From NCBI GenBank assembly GCA_051531935.1, contig JAOPTR010000001.1:333708-397707 (forward strand): 64,000 nt of DNA, in the 5' to 3' direction. Below are positions 23,048 to 32,384 of this stretch, piece by piece. The notes beneath the pieces were generated by a model that made no database searches, was not told the origin of the DNA, and saw only the letters and a list, made by a program, of their open reading frames with translations. The stretch is from OCS116 sp051531935. Its GTDB lineage: Bacteria; Pseudomonadota; Alphaproteobacteria; Rhizobiales; OSC116. Numbering within the stretch: the first letter of the stretch is position 1; every line of letters begins with the position of its first letter. The translations under genes were made by a program, and so were the position numbers.

Positions 23048-24310
23048 ATGACCCTAGAACAAGAAATGTTAACCCTTGGCCAAACCGCCTCTCAAGCTGC
23101 AGCAGCACTTTCAATTGCCAGTACCGACGCCAAGAATACCGCACTTACCCTGGCTGCCAAAGCCATTCGCGATGCAATACCAACCATCATTAAAGCCAAT
23201 CAAATTGATGTTCAAAAAGCCCATGAAAACAATATTTCAGCCGCTTTTATCGACCGTTTAATGCTCGATGCCGATCGCATTGAAGGCATTGCAAGCAGTC
23301 TAGAAGCTGTTGCCAATCTTGCCGATCCTGTCGGCACTATTTTGGCCGAATGGACACCAGAACAAAACGGCCTCAACATCAAACGCAAACGCGTGCCATT
23401 AGGGGTTATTGGCGTTATTTATGAAAGCCGCCCCAATGTAACTGCAGATGCAGGCGCACTTTGCCTCAAAGCTGGCAATGCCACCATTCTACGTGGCGGG
23501 TCAGACAGTATAAACTCATCAAAAGCCATATTGGATTGCATGCAAACGGGTCTAAAAGCCGCCAAGCTGCCAATTGGCGCCATACAAATGGTCAGCACCA
23601 CCGATCGTGCGGCAGTTGGTCATATGCTCACAGGCCTAAATGGCAATATTGATGTCATCGTGCCGCGTGGTGGCAAAAGCTTGGTCGCACGCGTCCAAGC
23701 CGAAGCGCGTGTACCAGTATTTTCACATCTCGAAGGCATTTGCCACATTTACATAGATGCCTCCGCCAAGTTAGACATGGCGGTCGAAATATGCTTCAAC
23801 TCCAAATTACGCCGCACAGGCATTTGTGGTTCTGCAGAAACATTGCTAATCGACGAAAAAGTTAAACATACGCATCTACTACCCATCATAGAAAAGCTAC
23901 AATCTGGCGGCTGCGAAATTCGTGGTGATGAATATGTTCAATCCGTGGGCAAAAATATCGTTGCCGCGACAGATACCGATTGGACAACCGAATATCTCGA
24001 CAAAATAATTTCAGTCAAAATCGTCGCCAATGTCGATGAAGCCATAAATCACGTCAACGGCAAAGGCTCTCATCATACTGACGGCATCATCAGCGAAACA
24101 GCGGATAATGTCGCGCGTTACTTCAACGAGGTGGATAGCGCCATCGTCATCCACAACGCCTCCACCCAATATGCCGATGGTGGCGAATTTGGTATGGGTG
24201 CCGAAATTGGCATCGCCACTGGTAAAATGCACGCACGTGGCCCCGTTGGTGTTGAGCAGCTCACAAGTTTTAAATATGTAGTTTCAGGCGATGGGCAATT
24301 AAGACCATGA
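23048..24310 (+). CDS. proA: Gamma-glutamyl phosphate reductase
   Basis: Second enzyme of proline synthesis; NADPH-dependent reduction of gamma-glutamyl phosphate to glutamate semialdehyde. 420 aa from the ATG at 23048, one base after the proB stop. It has the aldehyde-dehydrogenase superfamily fold with IYESRPNVTADA, the PRGG loop and the catalytic cysteine in RRTGICGSAETLL. The C-terminal RGPVGVEQLTSFKYV is typical. The following GFA gene overlaps its stop by four bases. In many Rhizobiales nadD follows here but is missing from this locus. Confidence 0.97.
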   Translation: MTLEQEMLTLGQTASQAAAALSIASTDAKNTALTLAAKAIRDAIPTIIKANQIDVQKAHENNISAAFIDRLMLDADRIEGIASSLEAVANLADPVGTILAEWTPEQNGLNIKRKRVPLGVIGVIYESRPNVTADAGALCLKAGNATILRGGSDSINSSKAILDCMQTGLKAAKLPIGAIQMVSTTDRAAVGHMLTGLNGNIDVIVPRGGKSLVARVQAEARVPVFSHLEGICHIYIDASAKLDMAVEICFNSKLRRTGICGSAETLLIDEKVKHTHLLPIIEKLQSGGCEIRGDEYVQSVGKNIVAATDTDWTTEYLDKIISVKIVANVDEAINHVNGKGSHHTDGIISETADNVARYFNEVDSAIVIHNASTQYADGGEFGMGAEIGIATGKMHARGPVGVEQLTSFKYVVSGDGQLRP

Positions 24311-24705
24311 TTAAAGATTCAGGCTCATGCTATTGCGGCAAAATAAAATTCGATATATGGGACTTCAACCCCACATATTCAGTGTGTCATTGCACCGAAT
24401 GTCGCAAGTGGACAGGCAGCTTTTATGCTTGTATTGCAGCAAAAGCAGATCACTATAAAATTCAGGGTCAAGAAAATATTACATGGTATGCAAAATCACC
24501 CGATTCCGAACAAGGTTTTTGTAAAAATTGCGGCTCAGCCATTTTTTGGCGCCAACCCAAAAACCCATCCTATCTAGATTTTGCCATTGGGTTTTTAGAA
24601 AACCCCAAACAACTAACTGCCAAACGCCATATATTCAGTCAAACCAAGCCCGATTATTATGACTTTCCAAATGATGGCGCACCACGGTTTGATGAGCGCG
24701 GTTAA
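24307..24705 (+). CDS. GFA-family (CENP-V/GFA) zinc protein
   Basis: 132-aa single-domain protein of the GFA/CENP-V fold. The zinc ligands are recognisable: SCYCGKIKF near residue 8, CHCTECRKWTG near 29, and FCKNCGSAIFW near 71. The family was named after a glutathione-dependent formaldehyde-activating enzyme, but most members have no proven activity. The start overlaps the proA stop (ATGA), so it is read as part of the pro operon. It occupies the place where nadD would be expected. Two more GFA genes lie at 40558 and 41142. Confidence 0.88.
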   Translation: MIKDSGSCYCGKIKFDIWDFNPTYSVCHCTECRKWTGSFYACIAAKADHYKIQGQENITWYAKSPDSEQGFCKNCGSAIFWRQPKNPSYLDFAIGFLENPKQLTAKRHIFSQTKPDYYDFPNDGAPRFDERG

Positions 24706-24833
24706 CATTAATGTCACAAAGGTGTGGCATATCGTAGCGAGGCTATATTCCTCATTGCGCCCATTGCTTCAAAGGTATATGGTTGCCGCAAATCAGATAT
24801 GGCATATCGCCAATTACAGGAAAATATAAAATC

Positions 24834-25190
24834 GTGGCAAAAGCGCTATTAAAACAAGATGAGAATTTCTCTCACGAACTAAACAAATTAATCGTCGAAA
24901 CTTTAGATCAAAATAAAGCCGAAGACATTGTATCTATTAATCTAATTGGCAAAACATCTTTAGCCGATTATATGATTATCGCCTCTGGTGGCTCTGGCCG
25001 TCATGTATCTGCACTTGCTGACTACCTCAACAAAGCCCTTAAAGAAAACGGCCTTGAAGATGTTGCCATCGAAGGCCTTTCGCATGCCGATTGGGTTCTT
25101 TTAGACTGTGGCGATATTATTGTTCATATTTTCCGCCCAGAAGTGCGCGAATTTTATGACCTTGAAAAAATGTGGACTGCTGAAATCTAA
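24834..25190 (+). CDS. rsfS: Ribosome silencing factor
   Basis: Binds L14 on the 50S subunit and blocks subunit joining when nutrients are scarce. 118 aa. I take the GTG at 24834, with ACAGGAAA upstream, because the residues encoded before it are not family-like; the frame has no in-frame ATG. Conserved features are SLADYMIIASGGSGRH, the GLSHADWVLLDCG stretch and the FYDLEKMW end. The stop overlaps the rlmH start by one base (TAATG), the usual coupled pair. Confidence 0.93.
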   Translation: MAKALLKQDENFSHELNKLIVETLDQNKAEDIVSINLIGKTSLADYMIIASGGSGRHVSALADYLNKALKENGLEDVAIEGLSHADWVLLDCGDIIVHIFRPEVREFYDLEKMWTAEI

Positions 25191-25672
25191 TGCAGTTATT
25201 TGTTGCAGGTATAGGTCGTCTTAAAAAAAGTGACGAATTAAATCTTTGTAATAAATTTGAAACCCGCATTAAAAATGCGGGTCAACAACTTGGCTTCACT
25301 CAATTTCAACATATAGATTTTGATGAAGACAAAAGCTCCTCCGTTCAGGTGAGAAAATCAAACGAAGCTAAAAAACTATTAGCTGCCGTCCCAAAAGGCG
25401 CGCTCATTGTTGCGTTGGATGAATTTGGCAAACATTTCACCAGTAAAGATTTTTCTTTAAAAATTGCCGATTACCGAGATGATGGATACCCGACAATCGC
25501 CTTTTTATTAGGTGGCCCAGATGGACATGGGCAAGATGTTTTAAACCAAGCCGATTTAAAGCTTTCACTCAGTAAAATGACCTGGCCACACCAAATTGCG
25601 CGGGCATTATTGCTAGAGCAAATTTACCGCGCCATCACCATAATGAGTGGACATCCTTACCATAGAGAATAA
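25190..25672 (+). CDS. rlmH: 23S rRNA pseudouridine-1915 N3-methyltransferase
   Basis: SPOUT-class methyltransferase acting on pseudouridine 1915 in helix 69 of assembled 70S ribosomes. 160 aa with the knotted SAM-binding segment (FLLGGPDGHG near residue 107) and the conserved end LLLEQIYRAITIMSGHPYHRE-type motif. The start codon overlaps the rsfS stop. Slightly longer than the 155-aa E. coli enzyme. Confidence 0.96.
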   Translation: MQLFVAGIGRLKKSDELNLCNKFETRIKNAGQQLGFTQFQHIDFDEDKSSSVQVRKSNEAKKLLAAVPKGALIVALDEFGKHFTSKDFSLKIADYRDDGYPTIAFLLGGPDGHGQDVLNQADLKLSLSKMTWPHQIARALLLEQIYRAITIMSGHPYHRE

Positions 25673-25757
25673 CTTCATTTTATCGCCACATTATTATTCT
25701 AATTTTAACTCAACGCAGATAAATTAAGTTAAATTCAGTCTAAAAATAAGCTATTTT

Positions 25758-27107
25758 ATGAAAATTACAGTCAAAAAACGTCAAAAAACGCGCCTTTTTG
25801 TGCCTTTTTTGGCCATTTTCGGGCTGTTTTTGACGCCTTTTTACGCGTTTTCAGCCGATAATGACGGCAAAATAGATCTCGAAAATTTAGAATCTGAAAT
25901 TAAAACTGGCCAAGCCAAACAACAAGCTTTGCAAAAAAGTGCCGCTCAAATTAAAGCCGAGCGCAGCCAGTTAAACAAACAAATTAAACTTGCCGCCAAA
26001 CAAATTCAACAAAGCGAAGCACATTTATCTGCGGGTGAGAAAAAGCTAATTGATTTATCAGTCAACGAACAAAAATTAAAAACCGAATATGTGATACGTA
26101 AAAAAACTCTAGCCACATTATTATCGGCATTGCTCAAGCTCGAAAAAAACCCACCTCCTGCCCTATTATCCAACCCAGAGGACGCATCAAACGCCCTTAG
26201 AAGTGCGATTATATTGGGTAAAATTGTGCCAGAAGTGAAAAACCAAAGCGATGTTATCGCCAATGATTTAAATAAGTTAACTGTATTGCGTGAAGAGTTG
26301 ACCATTCAACAGAATGAATTGATAAACAATACCAAAGAACTGCGCAAACAACGCAACTTAATTTCCCAATTATTAGAGCAAAAACAAGCTTTATCCAACA
26401 AAACCCAAGAAGAAATTAGAGCCGAGCAACAAAAAATGGCGGCTCTGGGGCAAAAAGCCAAAAATATCCGCGACCTTTTCAACAAAATTGAAGCCCAGAA
26501 AAAAATTGAGTTAGAATTAACCGCCAAACGAGTGGCCGCAACCGAAGCCAAGCGTGTCCGCGACCTTGAACAGAAACAGGCGCAATTAGTTGCCGCCAAA
26601 GCTGCAGCAAATAGCCAAGAGATAACTCAAATTCAAAATACCATCACAGAGCTTAAAACACCGCCCATTCGTGAAGCGCGGGTATTGGCGAGCTTTAACA
26701 GCTTTAAAAACAAATTACCTTATCCCGCCCAAGGAAATTTACTGCATAAATTTGGCGAAAAAGACAGCCAAAGCCGCGATACAAAAGGCATTACCATTTC
26801 CACCCGCCCCTTTGCACAAATCACCACGCCTGCATCTGGCACCGTGTTATTTGCAGGCGATTTCAGCAATTATGGCTATTTAGTTATTATAGATGTGGGG
26901 CAAAAGCATAATATTTTACTGACAGGATTGGGCGAAATTGCCGTTAAACCAAACCAATTTGTCGAAACGGGTGACCCCATTGGCATAATGCCCGCCAATG
27001 CCATAAACAGCGCCACAAGCCCTCCTATTTTATATGTAGAATTTAGACGCAATGAAAACCCAATTGATTCCGCTCCTTGGTGGGAAACAAAATTGGCTAG
27101 AAATTAA
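25758..27107 (+). CDS. EnvC-like murein hydrolase activator with degenerate LytM (M23) domain
   Basis: 449 aa: signal peptide or N-terminal anchor (residues 1 to about 32), a long coiled coil (about 40-250, very rich in Lys, Gln and Glu), and a C-terminal LytM/M23 domain (about 315-445). The zinc ligands of active M23 enzymes are not preserved: the expected H-x-G-I-D segment reads DTKGITI and no HxH is visible. It thus resembles EnvC, which activates amidases for daughter-cell separation rather than cutting peptidoglycan itself. It stands between rlmH and ctpA as in other alphaproteobacteria. Confidence 0.88.
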   Translation: MKITVKKRQKTRLFVPFLAIFGLFLTPFYAFSADNDGKIDLENLESEIKTGQAKQQALQKSAAQIKAERSQLNKQIKLAAKQIQQSEAHLSAGEKKLIDLSVNEQKLKTEYVIRKKTLATLLSALLKLEKNPPPALLSNPEDASNALRSAIILGKIVPEVKNQSDVIANDLNKLTVLREELTIQQNELINNTKELRKQRNLISQLLEQKQALSNKTQEEIRAEQQKMAALGQKAKNIRDLFNKIEAQKKIELELTAKRVAATEAKRVRDLEQKQAQLVAAKAAANSQEITQIQNTITELKTPPIREARVLASFNSFKNKLPYPAQGNLLHKFGEKDSQSRDTKGITISTRPFAQITTPASGTVLFAGDFSNYGYLVIIDVGQKHNILLTGLGEIAVKPNQFVETGDPIGIMPANAINSATSPPILYVEFRRNENPIDSAPWWETKLARN

Positions 27108-27229
27108 GCATTTTTGGCGCAAAATAAACCATTTAAACAATTTGATGTTTTAATGTTCCATAAGATGAGATAAAAAGAATAAACACGATTTAATTAAGTG
27201 GGCATGTCCCGCAAAAACATGAGTAAATT

Positions 27230-28834
27230 ATGAAAAAAACCGTATCAATTGGTGTTATTTTTGCCTTGGCAGGCTTGTTTTTAGGCATTTTCATTGCTCC
27301 TGTTTCATCAAAAGACAAAGTGGTAAATCATGCCGCTGAAAAGCAAGCAGATTTGAACAAAAATTACGACCATCTCATTCGGTTTGGAAATATCTTAGAT
27401 GTCATTGAGCAAGTTTATGTAGACGAGCCTGATATCGACAAAATTATGGACAAAGCCATTGAAGCTGTTGTCGCGTCACTAGACCCACATTCTGAATATT
27501 TAAACCAAAAACGTTATAAAGAATTGTTAGAGCAAACATCAGGTTCATTTGGTGGTTTGGGCATTCGCGTGCAAATGATAGATGGTTTGGTGAAAGCGGT
27601 TAAAGTGCTTGAAGATACGCCTGCAATGCGTGTTGGCTTAGAGGATAATGATTTAATCACTAAAATTGATGATGTACAGGTAAAGACAATTAACCTGAGT
27701 GAAGCCATAGACATGATGCGCGGTGAAGTTGGATCCCCCATTGAGTTAATGGTAAAACGCGAAGGTGAAACTGAGTTACTCAAGTTCAACCTAAACCGCG
27801 AAATTATTAAATTAAACCCAGTCACTTATGAAGCCAAAGGCAAAATTGGTTATATCAGCCTGTCTAGCTTTACTGAATCGACTGAAAGAAACCTCAAAAA
27901 AGCCGTTGAAGCTTTAACCAAAGAAATCGGTAAAGACGAAATTAAAGGCATTATTTTAAACCTGCGTGGCAATGGTGGGGGGCTTTTAAACCAAGCCATA
28001 TACACGGTTGACCTATTTTTAAAAGAAGGTGAAATAACCTCGACCCGTGGACGTGACGAAAGCCAAACATTGCGCTTTAATGCTGAAACTGGCGATATGA
28101 CCAAGGGTTTGAAAATTGTAATTTTAATTGATGGCGATACCGCTTCATCATCTGAAATTGTATCTGGCGCCTTGCAAGATTATGAGCGCGCAACAATAAT
28201 TGGCACAAGATCATTTGGTAAAGGCAGTGTGCAAACCATTATGCCAATTGGCAATGACAGCAGCGCATTACGCATTACAACGGCTAGATATTACACGCCT
28301 TCTGGCCGCTCGATCCAAGCGCAAGGCATTGTGCCTGATTGGATTGTGAAACCAATTGTACCAGATGCCCTACAAGAATTTGCAACAGACCACCAAAGCG
28401 AAGCTACATTGGATGGCCATTTGACCAATGATATTGCGCCAGAAGATGAAGGCAAAGATTTAGGTTCATACTCATATGTGCCACGTGACGAAGACACTGA
28501 CATTCAGTTAATTTATGCACTTAAATTCCTAAACGAAGAAGTGAAGTTAGGTGAAACATTACCTGATTTAGAAGCAGAAATTAAAACAAATATTGAAGCT
28601 GAATGGGCTAAAAACCAAGCTGAAATTGACGCCTTAAGAGAAAAAGCCAAGCAAGAAGCCGCTGATGCTGGCTCTGATGCCGACGCTACGACCGATACAG
28701 ATACTGATGCTAAGACTGATGCTGATGTTGATGCCGAAACCAGTGTTGATGCTGACAACGAAGAAGCACAAAAAGATGAAGCATCGCCTAAAATGGACGA
28801 AGCTACAGATAGCGAAGCCAAGCCCAAACAATAG
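27230..28834 (+). CDS. ctpA: Carboxy-terminal processing protease (S41) with acidic repetitive tail
   Basis: Periplasmic serine protease of the CtpA/Prc type, 534 aa. Signal/anchor at residues 1-27, PDZ domain about 100-185 (GGLGIRVQMIDG start), S41 catalytic core about 205-390 with the Ser/Lys dyad in GDTASSSEIV and RSFGKGSVQT. In relatives it trims or degrades envelope proteins, including murein hydrolases, which fits its place behind envC. The last 70 or so residues are low-complexity Asp/Ala/Thr/Glu sequence with no recognisable fold, probably a flexible acidic tail. The envC gene ends 122 bp upstream. Confidence 0.95.
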   Translation: MKKTVSIGVIFALAGLFLGIFIAPVSSKDKVVNHAAEKQADLNKNYDHLIRFGNILDVIEQVYVDEPDIDKIMDKAIEAVVASLDPHSEYLNQKRYKELLEQTSGSFGGLGIRVQMIDGLVKAVKVLEDTPAMRVGLEDNDLITKIDDVQVKTINLSEAIDMMRGEVGSPIELMVKREGETELLKFNLNREIIKLNPVTYEAKGKIGYISLSSFTESTERNLKKAVEALTKEIGKDEIKGIILNLRGNGGGLLNQAIYTVDLFLKEGEITSTRGRDESQTLRFNAETGDMTKGLKIVILIDGDTASSSEIVSGALQDYERATIIGTRSFGKGSVQTIMPIGNDSSALRITTARYYTPSGRSIQAQGIVPDWIVKPIVPDALQEFATDHQSEATLDGHLTNDIAPEDEGKDLGSYSYVPRDEDTDIQLIYALKFLNEEVKLGETLPDLEAEIKTNIEAEWAKNQAEIDALREKAKQEAADAGSDADATTDTDTDAKTDADVDAETSVDADNEEAQKDEASPKMDEATDSEAKPKQ

Positions 28835-28956
28835 AGCCGAGAAATAGACGCCAAAATAAACCCGACAAAACCATCTAACTGAATTTTGGTAAAGGTTTGT
28901 TCACCATATTTACGTATTTTTGAATCTGATAGATTTAAAATATTTAGGTAAGTTAA

Positions 28957-30258
28957 ATGGCCGAAGTTGACTCTAGTTCAGAATTAGAAGCCAGTGCTAA
29001 CCCCGCTGACATGCTAAGCAAAACCATTTCAAAAGCTGCTGCAAAATCGGCTAGCTTTTCGATTAAGGAATTTCTGACACCATTTAAAGTTGCCTCTCTT
29101 GCATTTGGTTTATTGGTGAGTTTTAACATCATTTGGGCTATGATTTTTGGCAGTGCAATGGGTGGACAGCCAATTGCAACCTTAGACATTGATTGGGTGA
29201 GACCAGAACCTAACGAGCAATTTATGCCCGATTTTGGCGCCAATAACGCTAACCAAAACCAATTTATTCAAAATGGCTATGATGGTGCAAATGGTAGTGA
29301 TTTCAATGCCAATAACCAAAGCCCTATGCCACGCATCACATCATCTGGCAACAGCAAGATTATTCATTTGCCAAATAATATGGCTGAAGCGCAGCCTAAG
29401 AGCTTTTCCAATACAGGCAGCCTGCCCCGCGCACCCATTGAAGATGTTGTGCAATTTAGCAAATTTGGTAAATTACCTAAAATTGGGGTATTGGGCCAAC
29501 GTCCATCAGAAGTTTATGCCCGACCTGCACCTAAATTTGACGGCCGCCCTCGCATTGCAATTATGATCACTGGTCTTGGAATTCATCACGAAGCGACAAA
29601 GGCGGTTATTGATAATTTGCCCGGTGAAATTACCTTTGGATTTTCACCTTATGGAGAAGGTTTACAAGACTGGATTAACCGCGCACGTGACAAGGGCCAC
29701 GAGATTATTTTGCAAACACCCATGGAGCCATTTGACTATCCTGATAACGACCCAGGTCCCTCGACCTTATTGGCAGATGGTGATGTTGCCGTGAACATGA
29801 ACCGCTTTAAGTGGATTCTCTCTCGCATCAGTGGCTATATTGGCATTACAAACTTTATGGGTGCTAAATTCACCTCGAAAGAAAAAGCCGTCACTCCCAT
29901 TTTAAATGAGTTAAAAGCTCGTGGTCTTTATTATATTGAAAATGGCGTTTTGCATCGCTCTAAGGTGAGTGAAATTTCCAAACAAATGGATTTAGGTTTC
30001 TCTAAAGTCGATGTGATTATTGATGACAGGAAAACCATTGAGCATATTGAAAACTCTTTAGAAAAAATTGAAAAAATTGCCACCACCACGGGCATGGCTT
30101 TTGCCATTGGCAGTAATTTGCCTGCCACAGTTGAGCATATAAGAGTGTGGGCAAATTCATTAGAAGCTAAGGGTTATCAATTGGTGCCTGTGAGTGTGAA
30201 AATTAAAAATGAACTCAAAACCAATATTGCCACAGAGTTTAACACACCCACCCGCTAA
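28957..30258 (+). CDS. Divergent polysaccharide deacetylase family protein (DUF610/YibQ-like)
   Basis: 433 aa. A cytoplasmic N-terminus of about 45 residues precedes one membrane helix (about 47-70), followed by a disordered Asn/Pro-rich linker (about 85-175). A NodB-like barrel fills the remainder (RIAIMITGLGIHHEAT near 208; FGFSPYGEGL; TPMEPFDYPDNDPG). In Rhizobiales this gene regularly lies between ctpA and rppH. The usual deacetylase metal residues are not all evident in this family, so activity on peptidoglycan is only an inference. Confidence 0.9.
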   Translation: MAEVDSSSELEASANPADMLSKTISKAAAKSASFSIKEFLTPFKVASLAFGLLVSFNIIWAMIFGSAMGGQPIATLDIDWVRPEPNEQFMPDFGANNANQNQFIQNGYDGANGSDFNANNQSPMPRITSSGNSKIIHLPNNMAEAQPKSFSNTGSLPRAPIEDVVQFSKFGKLPKIGVLGQRPSEVYARPAPKFDGRPRIAIMITGLGIHHEATKAVIDNLPGEITFGFSPYGEGLQDWINRARDKGHEIILQTPMEPFDYPDNDPGPSTLLADGDVAVNMNRFKWILSRISGYIGITNFMGAKFTSKEKAVTPILNELKARGLYYIENGVLHRSKVSEISKQMDLGFSKVDVIIDDRKTIEHIENSLEKIEKIATTTGMAFAIGSNLPATVEHIRVWANSLEAKGYQLVPVSVKIKNELKTNIATEFNTPTR

Positions 30259-30392
30259 TCAATGTTACAAAATTAATCCATTGCAACGCAGTGGTGTTTC
30301 AACTACAAAATTATTACGAGGCAATTGCTGTTAAATGGGGTGAAGCCCAAATCAAGTATCCTCATATCTAATATTAACATAGTGGAGCGTAT

Positions 30393-30881
30393 ATGGCTGA
30401 CCTTGAATACCGAGCAAATGTTGGAATTATGGTATTAAATGCTGAGGGGAAAGTTTGGATTGGCAAACGCATACCCAGAGCCAAGCACCACGATATGATT
30501 AGCAAAGCTTGGCAGATGCCGCAAGGTGGCGTGGATGAAGGTGAAGATTTACAAGTTGCTGCTCTACGTGAATTACACGAAGAAACAGGCATTACCAGTG
30601 TTACCTTATTAGGCAAAAGTGATGGTTGGATTAAATATGATTTGCCCGAAGAGTTGATTGGCAAAGTGCTTAAAGGCAAATTTAAAGGCCAAAAACAAAT
30701 GTGGTATTGCTACCGATTTGATGGCTTAGAAACTGAAATTAACCTGCACCCCACCGAAGAAAAACCCGAATTTGAAGCATGGAAATGGGAAGATGTTGAT
30801 AAATTGGTTGATTTGATTGTTGAATTTAAGCGCGAGGTTTATATTGAAGTGACCAAACAATTTAAGCCACATACTTTATAG
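30393..30881 (+). CDS. rppH: RNA pyrophosphohydrolase (Nudix)
   Basis: Removes pyrophosphate from the 5' end of mRNAs and so starts decay by RNase E. 162 aa with the N-terminal YRANVGIMV, the Nudix box (GGVDEGED followed by RELHEETGI, residues about 45-66) and the C-terminal FEAWKWED segment typical of RppH/NudH. Its location next to the divergent deacetylase and ATP synthase genes is the conserved alphaproteobacterial arrangement. The HAD array starts 16 bp downstream and may be co-transcribed. Confidence 0.95.
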   Translation: MADLEYRANVGIMVLNAEGKVWIGKRIPRAKHHDMISKAWQMPQGGVDEGEDLQVAALRELHEETGITSVTLLGKSDGWIKYDLPEELIGKVLKGKFKGQKQMWYCYRFDGLETEINLHPTEEKPEFEAWKWEDVDKLVDLIVEFKREVYIEVTKQFKPHTL

Positions 30882-30897
30882 AGTTAGGTCTCTTTTC

Positions 30898-31560
30898 ATG
30901 TCTAATATAGAATTAATAATTTTCGATTTTGATGGTGTCATTGTCGACAGTGAACATATTTATAATAAAGCCAATAAGAATGCCTTTATCAAAGCCGGCA
31001 TACAAATTTCCGACTATGACATTAGCACACGTTTTATCGGCATGGCTTTTAGTCATATGCTTGAAATGTTTGAGAATGAGTATGGTACTGAGCGGACCGA
31101 GATTTACAAAAGCCATGTGAATAATGAAGCCACGCGCTTGATTGAAGAAGAATTGGAAGCCATCCCACATATCATCGAGTTTTTGGAAAATACCCACCTG
31201 CCCTATTATGTAGCCTCCAACGCTCATACGGACTGGACAAAGGCCAAAATTGAATTGCTTGATATTGAGCATTTATTTGGTGATATATTACTGGGTATTG
31301 ATAGCGTTGCTTTACCCAAACCCGCACCTGATATGTTTAAGCTTGCTGCTGACAAAGCCAACATAGCCTATGAAAAATGTGTGGTGATTGAAGACGGTGT
31401 ATATGGCATTAAAGCAGCCAAGCATTTGGGCATGGTACCATTGGGCTTTACTGGCCAAGCTAACAAAGTGCCGAACCACCACAAAAATTTAACCGATTCT
31501 GGTGCTTTGCTTATCTTTGATGACATGCGTGAATTGCCAAAAATTATTGCAGGATTATAA
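30898..31560 (+). CDS. HAD-superfamily phosphatase, array member 1
   Basis: 220-aa HAD subfamily IA hydrolase with an alpha-helical cap, like beta-phosphoglucomutase and phosphoglycolate phosphatase. All four motifs are present: I FDFDGVIVDSE (nucleophile Asp and acid Asp), II VASNAH, III lysine in LPKPAPD, IV VIEDGVYGIKAA. The final block FDDMRELPKIIAGL is shared in form with the three following genes. The substrate is unknown; subfamily IA enzymes act on sugar phosphates and similar small phosphates. It follows rppH by 16 bp. Confidence 0.9.
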   Translation: MSNIELIIFDFDGVIVDSEHIYNKANKNAFIKAGIQISDYDISTRFIGMAFSHMLEMFENEYGTERTEIYKSHVNNEATRLIEEELEAIPHIIEFLENTHLPYYVASNAHTDWTKAKIELLDIEHLFGDILLGIDSVALPKPAPDMFKLAADKANIAYEKCVVIEDGVYGIKAAKHLGMVPLGFTGQANKVPNHHKNLTDSGALLIFDDMRELPKIIAGL

Positions 31561-31564
31561 CAAC

Positions 31565-31729
31565 ATGAAGTTTACCAAAAAATCTGTTTTGCTGCTTTTG
31601 ACCGCCATCGCATTATTTGTATTCACGTTTTGGGGTTACCCAATGTTAGCAAATTATTTACAGGCCGACATATGTTTGGATGAAGGTGGTAAATGGAACA
31701 TAGAGAAGATGGTTTGTGAAAATGAATGA
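31565..31729 (+). CDS. Small membrane or secreted protein between HAD genes
   Basis: 54 aa from the ATG at 31565, four bases after the preceding HAD stop. Residues about 7-25 form one hydrophobic segment (signal anchor or signal peptide). The remainder ends with a two-cysteine block ICLDEGGKWN...MVCENE, a pattern seen in many small uncharacterised proteobacterial proteins. Its 3' end overlaps the start of the next HAD gene by eight bases, so it is part of the same transcript. Function unknown. Confidence 0.65.
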   Translation: MKFTKKSVLLLLTAIALFVFTFWGYPMLANYLQADICLDEGGKWNIEKMVCENE

Positions 31730-32384
31730 TATTGAATTGATTATTTTTGATTTTGACGGGGTGATTGTAGACAGCGAATATCTCTACAAAAAAGCCAATA
31801 TAGTGGCTCTAAAACAAGCCGATATTCAAATTGCTGACCATGAATTGGACAAAAGGTTTTGGGGTATGGATTACCCATCTATATTGGAAAATTTACGCCA
31901 AGAATTTGGTACAGCACGTACAGATAGGTTCCATGAGATAATTCAGCCAACGGCTCATAAATTATTTGAGGAAGAGCTTGAAGCACTACCGCACGTAATT
32001 GACTATGTTAAACAAACCCAATATGACTATTGCATTGCCTCTAACAGCCGCCAAGAAATTATTAAAACCAAATTAGAAATCTTGGATATTTATGGACTGT
32101 TCAGTGAACGGTATTTTGGCGCTGATATTGTGGCAAAACCAAAACCAGCGACCGACCTATTTGAGCATGCTGCTGATAAATTGGGCGCGAAATACGAAAA
32201 TTGCTTGGTGATTGAAGATGGTGTGCATGGCATTACCGCTGCAGGCAGACTTGGCATGACGTCAATTGGATATACTGGCGCAAGCCACAATATTGAAAAC
32301 CATGATGAGCTGTTAACTGACGCTGGTGCCGTACATATATTTGATGATATGCGCGACCTGCCCCAGATTATTGCGGGTTTATAA
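31722..32384 (+). CDS. HAD-superfamily phosphatase, array member 2
   Basis: 220 aa from the ATG at 31722 (a GTG two codons earlier is possible). Motifs: FDFDGVIVDSE, IASNSR, KPKPATD, VIEDGVHGITAA, and the array-typical FDDMRDLPQIIAGL end. It is closest in sequence to member 1 by eye. The start lies inside the small membrane-protein gene, and the stop is directly followed by the ATG of member 3 with no spacer. Substrate unknown. Confidence 0.9.
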   Translation: MNDIELIIFDFDGVIVDSEYLYKKANIVALKQADIQIADHELDKRFWGMDYPSILENLRQEFGTARTDRFHEIIQPTAHKLFEEELEALPHVIDYVKQTQYDYCIASNSRQEIIKTKLEILDIYGLFSERYFGADIVAKPKPATDLFEHAADKLGAKYENCLVIEDGVHGITAAGRLGMTSIGYTGASHNIENHDELLTDAGAVHIFDDMRDLPQIIAGL

